39,969 bases of DNA from Pseudonocardiales bacterium (GTDB lineage Bacteria > Actinomycetota > Actinomycetes > Mycobacteriales > Jatrophihabitantaceae). Shown in pieces: positions 1 to 7,355 of this stretch (its first letter is position 1; each line of letters starts with the position of its first letter). The stretch is from positions 1-39,969 of the forward strand of contig JAVEET010000159.1 in NCBI GenBank assembly GCA_030840295.1. The letters run 5' to 3'. Made by a program: the position numbers and the translations under genes. The notes under the pieces were generated by a model. That model did no database searches. It had not been told where the DNA came from and saw only the letters and a program-made list of their open reading frames with translations.

Positions 1-2161
1 GCTCGTCCACCGGATAGTCCCAGGTCAGATCGAGGATCGGGCGGTCGCGCTCATCGGACGAGGAGGCGAGCCGCTCGCGGATCTTGCGACCGAGGTGGAA
101 GAAGAAGTGCAGGTCACTGCGGCAGTCTCCCGGCGGCTCGATCGCCTTCCGGTGCCATTGCAGCATGCGCTGAGTCTGGGTGAAGGTGCCGCCCTTCTCG
201 ACGTGGGAGGCGGCCGGGAAGAAGAACACCTCGGTCGCGATGTCCTCGGTTCTCAGCTCACCGGTCTCGATCTCCGGGCTGTCCTTCCAGAAGGTGGCCG
301 AGTCGATCATGTTCAGGTCGCGTACCACCAGCCATTTCAGGTGGGCCATCCCCAGACGCTGCATCTTGCCGTGCGCGGACCCGACGGCCGGATTCTGGCC
401 CAACAGGAAGTAACCGTCGACCTCGTCGGCAAGCATGTTCATCACAGACTGATAGGTGCCGTGGTCACCGGTGAGTTTAGGCAGGTAATTAAAGGCGAAA
501 TCATTCTCCGGGGTAGCCGCGTCGCCCCAGTACGCCTTGAGCAGGCTGACCGTGTAGTCGCGGGCGTTCGCCCAGAAGCCCTTCTGATCCGGGCTGCAGA
601 TCGTGTCGACATAGGAGTCGAGATCATCATGGGCGCCCACCTTCGGCATCGGCAAGTAGCCGGGAAGCAGGTTGAACAGCGTCGGGATGTCGGTCGAACC
701 CTGGATGCTGGCATGCCCGCGCAGGGCCATGATGCCGCCGCCTGGCCGCCCCATATTGCCCAGCAGCAATTGGATGATCGCCGAGCCGCGGATGTACTGC
801 ACGCCCACCGTATGATGGGTCCAGCCCACCGAGTAGACCCAAGCAGTCGTCCGCTCCCGCCCGCTGTTGGCCGTGACCGCCTCGCAGACCTCGAGGAGAT
901 CCTCCGGCGCGACGCCACACACCTCCTGGACCTTCTCCGGGGTGTAGCGAGCGTAGTGCCGCTTCAGGACCTGGAAGACAGTGCGCGGATTCTGCAGCGT
1001 GGTATCCGTCTGCACCTCACCGTGCGCGAGGGCGGCGCCATGACCGCCCAGTTCATGGCCGGCTCCCCGTGCGGCCTGCGATTCCTCGCTCTCGCCGCCG
1101 GCGTGGGCCGGCGGATTCCTGCTACCCGCCGCAGCCATCCCCTCGACCCCGGCATAACCCCAGGACTCGGTGTCATACGTTGCCGTTTCCGGGTCGTAGC
1201 CGGAGAACACCCCGTCCAGATCGTCGACATCGACGAAGTCGTCCCGCAGGATCGTCGAGGCGTTCGTATACGCCAACACGTACTCCGGGAAGTACTTGTC
1301 GTTGGTCAGGATGTAGTTGATGATCCCGCCGAGGAAGGCGATGTCACTGCCGGCCCGCAGCGGCACGTGCTTGTCGGCCACGGCGGAGGTACGGGTGAAC
1401 CGCGGATCGACGTGAATGACCTTCGCCCCCCGGGCCTTGGCTTCCATGACCCATTGGAAGCCGACCGGATGGCATTCGGCCATGTTGGAGCCCTGGATGA
1501 CGATGCAGTCCGAGTACTGCAGGTCCTGCAGGAAGTTGGTGGCGCCGCCGCGGCCGAATGAGGCCCCCAAACTGGGGACAGTGGCGCTGTGTCAAATACG
1601 GGCCTGGTTCTCGATCTGGATGGCACCCAGAGCGGTGAAGAGCTTCTTGATCAGGTAGTTCTCTTCGTTGTCCAGGGTCGCCCCGCCCAGCGATGCGATG
1701 CCCATCGTGCGGCGCAACGGGCGACCGTGTTCGTCGGTGTCCTGCCAGTGCCGTCGGCGCGCCTCGATGACCCGGTCGGCGATCATGTCGGTTGCCGTCT
1801 CCAGGTCCAGCGGCTCCCAGTTCGAGCTGTGCGGTGCGCGGTACAGCATCGCGGTCTGGCGGCCCGGTGAGTTCACCAGCTGTTCGCTGGCCGAGCCCTT
1901 GGGACACAACCGGCCGCGGCTTACGGGCGAATCCGGGTCGCCTTCGATCTGGATGACCTTCTCGTTCTTGACATAGACCCGCTGACCGCAACCGACCGCG
2001 CAGTACGGGCAGATGCTCTGGACGACACGATCGGCCGTCTGGGTCCGCGCAGTCCAGTTGGCGGTGCGTTCTGACTGGGCGGCAGTGCCACGGCCGAGGG
2101 GATCACTTCCGGTGACCTGGCGAACCACCGGCCATGACAGGAGTGTCTTGCGCAGATCCAC
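1..2161 (-). CDS. fdh: Formate dehydrogenase, selenocysteine-containing catalytic subunit (3' end outside window)
   Basis: Molybdopterin enzyme that oxidises formate to CO2. A GTG start at 2161 opens a 189-codon stretch with a [4Fe-4S] motif, C-P-Y-C-A-V-G-C followed by R-L-C-P-K-G, and ends at an in-frame TGA (1594-1592). The same frame continues through the TGA to position 1 with typical family sequence: N-Q-A-R-I, the TGA, H-S-A-T-V, then S-F-G-R-G-G-A-T-N and later H-V-D-P-R-F-T-R. In FdnG/FdhF enzymes this exact place holds the catalytic selenocysteine, so I read the TGA as Sec, not as a stop. No Tat signal is visible, so the enzyme is probably cytoplasmic. A Gly/Ala/His-rich segment (about 1010-1165) interrupts conserved sequence and looks like a linker insertion. 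The C-terminus runs off the left edge. A cysteine-free pseudogene is the alternative, but frame and motifs are intact. Confidence 0.9.
1563..1594 (-). promoter_or_regulatory. Sec TGA codon and SECIS-like hairpin
   Basis: The TGA occupies 1594-1592. Just downstream in the mRNA, positions 1579-1563 can form a 6-bp stem (GUCCCC with GGGGGC, one U-G pair) closed by the loop AGUUU. The loop GU falls at nucleotides 23-24 counted from the U of UGA. From memory, the E. coli fdhF SECIS has its loop GU at the same distance. Folding was done by eye only. Confidence 0.65.
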
Positions 2162-2261
2162 GAAGGTGCCCTTTCCTCGATACCGGCCACCCTACGCGGC
2201 GGTCGTTGATCATCGAAAGGGCGGACGATCGATCCACCGCGGCGCCCGGCACACTGGAGAC

Positions 2262-2711
2262 ATGACCGATCTAGCAACGAACGAGCTGGGTACGAGCGAG
2301 CTGCTTACCGGCGTCGATGCAGAGCTCGAGCGGTGCCGCATGGGCGTGCGCAGATTGCACCCGGCCGAGGCCTGGCACGCCGCCCAACAGGGTGCGCTGC
2401 TGATCGATACCCGCACCGAGACCCAGCGGGTCGAGCAGGGGGAGCTGCCCGGGTCGATCGTCATCGATCGCACGATCCTGGAGTGGCGTCTGGATCCGAG
2501 CTCGGAGTGGCGGATCCCCGAGGCCGTCGATGCCGGCGTCCTGGCCATCGTGGTCTGCCGGCAGGGCTACAGCTCCAGCCTGGCCGCCGCCAGCCTGCGG
2601 CGCATCGGGCTGCGCCGGGCGACCGATGTGGTCGGCGGGTTCGAGGCCTGGTGCGAGGCGGGGTTACCGCTGGCCGATCCGGCCGTGAACCCGCCGGATA
2701 TCCGTCGCTGA
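2262..2711 (+). CDS. Rhodanese-like domain protein
   Basis: A 149-residue single-domain rhodanese, divergent from the formate dehydrogenase with about 100 bp between them. The active-site loop reads C-R-Q-G-Y-S-S-S with the catalytic cysteine in place. An upstream L-I-D-T-R-T motif and the later V-V-G-G-F-E-A-W are typical of the family. I start it at ATG 2262, where the protein begins M-T-D-L and GGAG lies just upstream; the open frame extends further 5' without family sequence. Rhodaneses carry persulfide sulfur. Its place beside a molybdenum enzyme could hint at sulfur delivery to the cofactor, as FdhD does, but that is inference from position only. Confidence 0.85.
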   Translation: MTDLATNELGTSELLTGVDAELERCRMGVRRLHPAEAWHAAQQGALLIDTRTETQRVEQGELPGSIVIDRTILEWRLDPSSEWRIPEAVDAGVLAIVVCRQGYSSSLAAASLRRIGLRRATDVVGGFEAWCEAGLPLADPAVNPPDIRR

Positions 2712-2717
2712 GCCCGT

Positions 2718-4187
2718 TCAGCTCTCCCGCACGACCTCGTCCGGGGACTTGTCCGTCCGAAGTCCACGCCAGGACGGATGCCGCAACCGGCCGTCGCCGG
2801 TCCACTCGGTGAAACTGACCTCGCCGACCAGCTTCGGCGTGACCCAACGGGCGTCTCGGCTATCGGCCCGCGAAAGCTCGTCCGCGAACGGCGAGCTCGT
2901 GCGCGACAGCGGCATGAGCTTGGCCAGCAGCGTGTCCAGCATCGCATCGGTGAACCCGGTTCCGACGCTACCGACATAGACCAAGCCGCGGTCCTCCGGA
3001 ATGCCCAACAACAATGAGCCGATGGTGCCGGACCGGCGTCCCTTGCCCGGCTTCCAGCCGGCCACGATCACCTCTTGCGCCCGCACGTTCTTGATCTTGC
3101 GCCAGTCCGGTGATCGTCGTCCCGGCTGGTACCGGCTCGCCCGGCGCTTGGCCACGATTCCTTCGAGACCGTTCTCTTGGCTAGCGCGCAGCACGTCCGC
3201 CCCTCGCCCGCTGAAGTATGGCGGGGTCTGCCAGGAGAGCCCGGACAGCTCGAGGCCCTCCAGCAGGGCTCGGCGATCGGTATAGCTGAGATCGAGTGTG
3301 GGGCGGCCATCGAGGTGCAGCAGATCGAAGATCAGGTACACGACCGGATCGGAGGCCGACAGCCTTCTGACATCGGCAGCCTTGGTGACGTGCATCCGGC
3401 GCTGCAAGCGTCCGAAGCTCGGACGGCCGTTTGCACCGAAGGCCACGATCTCACCGTCCAGCACCACCTGCGTCGTACCCAGCGCCTCCCCCAGTAACCT
3501 CAATTCGGGGTAGCTGGCCGAGACGTCCAGGTCGTTGCGGGACAGGATCCGGATTCGGCCGCCGTCGACGAACACCACCGCCCGGGCGCCGTCCCACTTG
3601 GTCTCATAGGCCCACTCAGCATCCTGCTCGGCCGCCGGCAGTTCGCCCGCCACGGCCAGCATCGGGCGGATGATCTCCGGCGGAGCCTGCCAATCCTTGA
3701 CCGTTGGCGGGTCCATCCGGTGCATGATCCAGTTCTTGCCATTGGTCCTGATCAGCACGTAACGGCCTTGTATCCGCTCCCCGGTCAGTACGACCTTGAC
3801 CTCGCGATCGGTCCACTTCTCGCTCTGGTAGTGGCCTCGGTCCCAGATTTTGACCTGGCCGCCGCCGTACTCGCCGGCCGGGATACCGCCTTCGAAGGTG
3901 GCGTAATCGAGCGGGTGGTCCTCGGTCTGGACCGCGAGATGGTTGGCCTTGGGGTCCATTGGCAAACCCTTCGGAACCGCCCAGGAGACCAGGACTCCGT
4001 TACGCTCCAGCCGAAAATCCCAGTGCAACGCCCGGGCGTGGTGTTCTTGCACGACGAAGGTGTCGTCGTTGCCGGTGGGCAATGGCCCCTGCTCGGGAAC
4101 CGGCTCCCGGGTCCTGGTCGCGTGCCGTTTTCGGCGATACTCCTCGAGGGGGTCCGCCCCTCGAGCCCCCGGCGCATGCTCAGCCAT
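2718..4187 (-). CDS. ATP-dependent DNA ligase with N-terminal 3'-phosphoesterase domain (LigD-like, no polymerase domain)
   Basis: 489 residues. Residues about 40-160 form the LigD phosphoesterase domain (E-H-H-A-R-A-L-H-W-D-F-R-L-E, then P-A-G-E-Y-G-G-G). The ligase adenylation domain follows, with nucleophile Lys197 in E-T-K-W-D-G-A-R, motif L-D-G-E-I-V, E-G-I-V-A-K-R, and a C-terminal OB domain (V-G-S-V-G-T-G-F). The primase/polymerase module of full-length LigD is missing. Such split LigD proteins take part with Ku in bacterial end joining or repair; no ku gene is visible here. The start overlaps the end of the DUF72 gene by 8 bp, so the two are probably co-transcribed. Confidence 0.92.
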   Translation of the reverse strand: MAEHAPGARGADPLEEYRRKRHATRTREPVPEQGPLPTGNDDTFVVQEHHARALHWDFRLERNGVLVSWAVPKGLPMDPKANHLAVQTEDHPLDYATFEGGIPAGEYGGGQVKIWDRGHYQSEKWTDREVKVVLTGERIQGRYVLIRTNGKNWIMHRMDPPTVKDWQAPPEIIRPMLAVAGELPAAEQDAEWAYETKWDGARAVVFVDGGRIRILSRNDLDVSASYPELRLLGEALGTTQVVLDGEIVAFGANGRPSFGRLQRRMHVTKAADVRRLSASDPVVYLIFDLLHLDGRPTLDLSYTDRRALLEGLELSGLSWQTPPYFSGRGADVLRASQENGLEGIVAKRRASRYQPGRRSPDWRKIKNVRAQEVIVAGWKPGKGRRSGTIGSLLLGIPEDRGLVYVGSVGTGFTDAMLDTLLAKLMPLSRTSSPFADELSRADSRDARWVTPKLVGEVSFTEWTGDGRLRHPSWRGLRTDKSPDEVVRES

Positions 4188-5022
4188 GTCGCTCGGCCGC
4201 GATGCTCGGCTCGCCCTTCAGCATCCGTTCCAAAGCCATGGCGTCATAGGGAGCTCGAACCTTCACATCGTTGTCGAAGTACACGTACACGTCCATGCCC
4301 CGATCAGCCCACGGCCGAATGCGGTTGGCCCACAGCTCGAGGCCGGCCTGGTCGTACCCGCTGGTGTACAGCTCATCGGCCCCATGCAGGCGGAGGTAGG
4401 CGAAATCAGCCGTGGTCTCGAGGAACTGTGGCCACTTTCCAGCGGTGTCCGCGACGACGACCGCCACCGATTCCTCACGCAGCAGCGTCAAAAACTCCTC
4501 GGTCTTGAAGCTGTCATGGCGGACCTCGAGCGCGTGTCGAAGTGGGCGATCCGACAGCGCGCCCTTCCAGGCACCGTGCTTGAGCCGATCGTCGTGGCGA
4601 CGGGCCAGGTAAGCAGCCTCTCCGGTGGACCGCGGAAGGTGGCCGATGAAGCTGCGCAGCAGCTGCGGATCGAACTTCAGGGTGGGCGGCAGTTGCCACA
4701 GGATCGGGCCGAGCTTTTCACCCAAGGCGAGCACGCCGGAGGCCAGGAAGTTCGGCAGCACCACCCCGACGTCGCGCAGTCGTTTCATGTGGGTGATGAA
4801 ACGCCCACCCTTGACCGAGAACTGGAAGTCGGCCGGGGTCTCGTGCGCCCAGTGCCAGTAACTGGTCGGCCGTTGCAGTGAATAGAACGATCCATTGATC
4901 TCGATGGAGCTGAGGCGTTCGGCGGCGTAGCGCAGTTCGTCGCGATGGGGCAGGCCAGCCGGATAGAAATCCCCGCGCCACGGCGGGTAGGTCCAGCCCG
5001 AGATACCGACACGCACGCTCAT
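4180..5022 (-). CDS. DUF72 family protein
   Basis: 280 residues, beginning M-S-V-R-V-G-I-S-G-W-T-Y-P-P-W and continuing with F-Y-P, S-I-E-I-N-G-S-F-Y, F-S-V-K-G and I-L-W-Q-L-P-P. This is the TIM-barrel-like DUF72 (YecE) signature. The biochemical role of the family is not established. In actinobacteria, DUF72 genes often lie near LigD or repair genes, and here the 8-bp overlap with the downstream PE-ligase supports a shared transcript. The C-terminal part (residues 220-260) keeps the conserved Y-V-Y-F-D-N-D segment. The call rests on the N-terminal motif block, which is distinctive. Confidence 0.9.
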   Translation of the reverse strand: MSVRVGISGWTYPPWRGDFYPAGLPHRDELRYAAERLSSIEINGSFYSLQRPTSYWHWAHETPADFQFSVKGGRFITHMKRLRDVGVVLPNFLASGVLALGEKLGPILWQLPPTLKFDPQLLRSFIGHLPRSTGEAAYLARRHDDRLKHGAWKGALSDRPLRHALEVRHDSFKTEEFLTLLREESVAVVVADTAGKWPQFLETTADFAYLRLHGADELYTSGYDQAGLELWANRIRPWADRGMDVYVYFDNDVKVRAPYDAMALERMLKGEPSIAAERHG

Positions 5023-5042
5023 CCGAGCATCGTACGAGCTAC

Positions 5043-5996
5043 TCAGCCTCGGGCCGCAGCAACGTCGTCGCGGGCTTCGTCCAACGCCGCCCGGGACCGT
5101 TGTTCCAGCTGTCCCGCCTCAGCTCGGCCGCGTCTGGCCGTCCTCAATCCGCTCTTCGCCGACGTGGCTTCTTCCTTCGCCCTCGCCAAGGCCTCCGTCA
5201 GCTCGCTCAGCCGCGACTCGGCCTCGGAGGCCCGCTGCTCGGCTTCAGTGACAGCCTCCTCGGCCTTGCGGACTTCCACCGTGGCCCGCAGCAGTGCCTG
5301 CTCGGCTTCGACGGCGATGGTTTCCAGCTCCGCCCGCCGCTTGCTCTGCGCGGCGTCGGAGGTCCCAAGGGCATCCGAGCTCTTGGGGGCGCGGGCTCGG
5401 GAACGCGGGGCAGCCACCGCGGCCGAGGCATCCACCGCACCGAAGCCGGTGTATTCCAGTGCATCGGTCAACCAGCCCGATCGCACGGCACTCTCGGCAC
5501 CCTCGTCGGCTATCGCGGCCTCGAACGTCGCGCGGGTCTGCCTCAACATCGCGTCATTCGCCGTTTTACCGGCGCCGGTCGCTATTGCCGAGGCCAGATC
5601 CTCCAGTCCCCGTAACTGTTTCTGCCTGGCCTCGGACAGGGCTCGAAGCTCCTTGCCCTTGAGTGACCGGTGTGCGTCGCGGAGCTTGGTGGCCAGCTCG
5701 GACAGCCGATCGATATCGGCCGGGTGAGTTCGGACGATGGCGTTGACGACCCATGCGGCGATCACCGGCTTTTTGAGCTTGGCGATCTGCTTAGCCAACT
5801 CACGATCACCGTGTTGACGAGCCTGAGCAGACAACTCCGAGCGACGCGCCAGGAACTCATCGAGATGCACGGCGTAGAGATCGTCGGCCGCGGCATCGAG
5901 ATCCAGGTCGGCAAGATCCCCGCTATCGAGATCCCCGTTATCGAGATCCCCGCTATCGAGATCCCCGCTATCGAGATCCCCGTTGTGGAGATCCAT
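5043..5996 (-). CDS. Coiled-coil protein of unknown function with repetitive acidic N-terminus
   Basis: 317 residues. The first about 30 are a degenerate five-residue repeat (G-D-L-D-S / G-D-L-D-N) encoded by 15-bp tandem DNA repeats. A conserved-looking segment follows (D-L-Y-A-V-H-L-D-E-F-L-A-R-R, then L-K-K-P-V-I-A-A-W-V-V-N), then Ala/Glu/Arg-rich sequence with heptad character from about 215 to the end, a likely long coiled coil. No catalytic motif is recognisable. Actinobacterial proteins with this K-K-P-x-x-x-A-W-x-x-N segment exist as uncharacterised families. The start ATG shares one base with the ROK stop codon (TGATG), so translation is coupled. A downstream start after the repeats is possible, but none has an obvious ribosome site. 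Confidence 0.75.
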   Translation of the reverse strand: MDLHNGDLDSGDLDSGDLDNGDLDSGDLADLDLDAAADDLYAVHLDEFLARRSELSAQARQHGDRELAKQIAKLKKPVIAAWVVNAIVRTHPADIDRLSELATKLRDAHRSLKGKELRALSEARQKQLRGLEDLASAIATGAGKTANDAMLRQTRATFEAAIADEGAESAVRSGWLTDALEYTGFGAVDASAAVAAPRSRARAPKSSDALGTSDAAQSKRRAELETIAVEAEQALLRATVEVRKAEEAVTEAEQRASEAESRLSELTEALARAKEEATSAKSGLRTARRGRAEAGQLEQRSRAALDEARDDVAAARG

Positions 5997-5999
5997 CAG
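5910..5999 (-). repeat. 15-bp tandem repeat, about six units
   Basis: Plus-strand units ATCGAGATCCCCGTT/GCT are exact or one base different at 5925-5939, 5940-5954, 5955-5969 and 5970-5984. Degenerate units flank them at 5910-5924 and 5985-5999. The period is a multiple of three, so copy-number change would keep the frame. The array encodes the N-terminal repeat of the coiled-coil protein and reaches the ROK stop codon. Confidence 0.95.
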
Positions 6000-7171
6000 G
6001 AACTGCTGTCAGGGGAAAGGACCAAGGCACCTGCGCCGATCAGCTGGGCGTTCTCGGCGAGCGTCCCGATTCGCACGGCCAGGTCTCGGACCATATCCGG
6101 CTGGGCGAAGCGGTCAAGTGAATCCCGGACTCCGACCAGAAGCGGTTCACCGGCCAACGCCAACTCACCACCGAGCACCACCACACCCGGATTGAGATTG
6201 TTGACCATGTCGGCGAGCACCCGGCCGATCAACCGCCCCGCGTCGCCGAGCACCCGGTTGGCCCCGGCGTCCTCGAGCCGAACCAGTTCGGCCAGCCGGG
6301 TCATGGTCAAAGTCTCCTCGTGCGCCGGCTGCAACATCGCCAGCACCTGGGTCACCGAGGCTACGGATTCCAGACAACCCCGGTTGCCGCAGCGGCAGAC
6401 GGCCCCGGCGGGATCGATCGGTACATGCCCGATCTCCCCGGCCCGGCCGGTGGATCCGCGATAGAGCCGGCCGCCCAGCACCAGGCCGGCGCCGATGCCG
6501 GTCGAGGCCTTCACGTAGATGACATCGGTAAAGCTGCGTGCCGCGCCGAATGCCATCTCCCCCAATGCCCCGAGGTTGGCGTCGTTCTCGACCTGCACCG
6601 GTAGCTCCAGGGCGGCCTGGAGTTCGTCGGCCGGATGGCGATCGACCCATTGCGGTAACACGTTTCCTGGTCCGACAGTGCCCCGGACCGTGTTCACCGG
6701 CGCCGGCAGGCCGATGGCAGCCCCGACCACCCGGTGGCGATCCGTGCCTAGCCCGGACAGGAGTTCGGCCACCATCGCACGAGCCCGCTCGAGCGCGCCG
6801 ACCGGCGAGGAGTCGACGTCAAGAATGGCCGAGCGAACGGCGAGGACACGTCCGAGGGCGTCGATCACGCCGGTCCGACAGTGACTGTGCCCGAAGTCGA
6901 TTCCGATGGACAGGTCGCTGGTAGGTGCCAGCACCAGGCGCCGGGACGGGCGACCAGCCCGTCGTTCGGTCAGTTGATCGCCGGCGATATCGAGCAACCG
7001 CTGTTCGGCGAGCAGTTCTCCGACGAGATCAGTGACGGTGCTGCGGGCCAGGCCAGTCGTCGCACCTATCTGTGCCCTCGTCGCGGAACCGGTGCGGCTC
7101 AGCGCATCCAGAATCCGGCCTCGGTTGAACTCCCGCAGGGCATCGGTCGAGCGCTGATTCGGATCTGCCAC
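5996..7171 (-). CDS. ROK family transcriptional regulator
   Basis: About 391 residues from GTG 7171. An N-terminal winged helix-turn-helix (R-A-Q-I-G-A-T-T-G-L-A-R-S-T-V-T-D-L-V) is followed by the ROK sugar-kinase-like fold: D-F-G-H-S-H, the E-N-D-A-N motif, G-T/S-G-I-G-A-G-L-V, and the zinc motif C-R-C-G-N-R-G-C-L-E. The open frame extends to 7219, but those residues do not fit the family, so I prefer the GTG giving M-A-D-P-N-Q. It is divergent from a secreted GH3 glucosidase, which fits a sugar-responsive repressor of glycan use, probably acting in the 7172-7355 interval. The kinase-type phosphate-binding site appears partly degenerate, as usual for regulators of this family. Confidence 0.9.
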   Translation of the reverse strand: MADPNQRSTDALREFNRGRILDALSRTGSATRAQIGATTGLARSTVTDLVGELLAEQRLLDIAGDQLTERRAGRPSRRLVLAPTSDLSIGIDFGHSHCRTGVIDALGRVLAVRSAILDVDSSPVGALERARAMVAELLSGLGTDRHRVVGAAIGLPAPVNTVRGTVGPGNVLPQWVDRHPADELQAALELPVQVENDANLGALGEMAFGAARSFTDVIYVKASTGIGAGLVLGGRLYRGSTGRAGEIGHVPIDPAGAVCRCGNRGCLESVASVTQVLAMLQPAHEETLTMTRLAELVRLEDAGANRVLGDAGRLIGRVLADMVNNLNPGVVVLGGELALAGEPLLVGVRDSLDRFAQPDMVRDLAVRIGTLAENAQLIGAGALVLSPDSSS

Positions 7172-7244
7172 CGGCCGAGCATAGAAGCATGAGGGGCGAT
7201 TCGGGATCGCGGCGGGCAATTATGCCTGACCCGCGGCTCAATAT

Positions 7245-7296
7245 CCGGACAAATTCGGCGTGAAGCGGCCTGTTACGCCTATTGACCGGATAAATT
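7245..7296. promoter_or_regulatory. Candidate operator: two direct repeats between ROK and GH3 genes
   Basis: CCGGACAAATT at 7245-7255 and CCGGATAAATT at 7286-7296 differ at one base. Their starts are 41 bp apart, about four helical turns. They lie in the divergent intergenic region upstream of both the ROK and glucosidase genes, where an operator is expected. No binding data; assignment to ROK is inference. Confidence 0.35.
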
Positions 7297-7355
7297 AGAT
7301 CCCGCTACTCTGCGCACATCTTACCTACCCTGAGTAATCGAGAGGTGCCTCGACG

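Noticed and set aside
95-1561. Plus-strand open frame of 488 codons opposite the formate dehydrogenase
   Set aside because: It is the high-GC antisense shadow of the Sec-containing gene; the minus strand has clear family motifs.
1592-1594. TGA as a true stop, making the formate dehydrogenase a pseudogene
   Set aside because: Frame and motifs continue without damage on both sides, the site is the known Sec position, and a SECIS-like hairpin follows.
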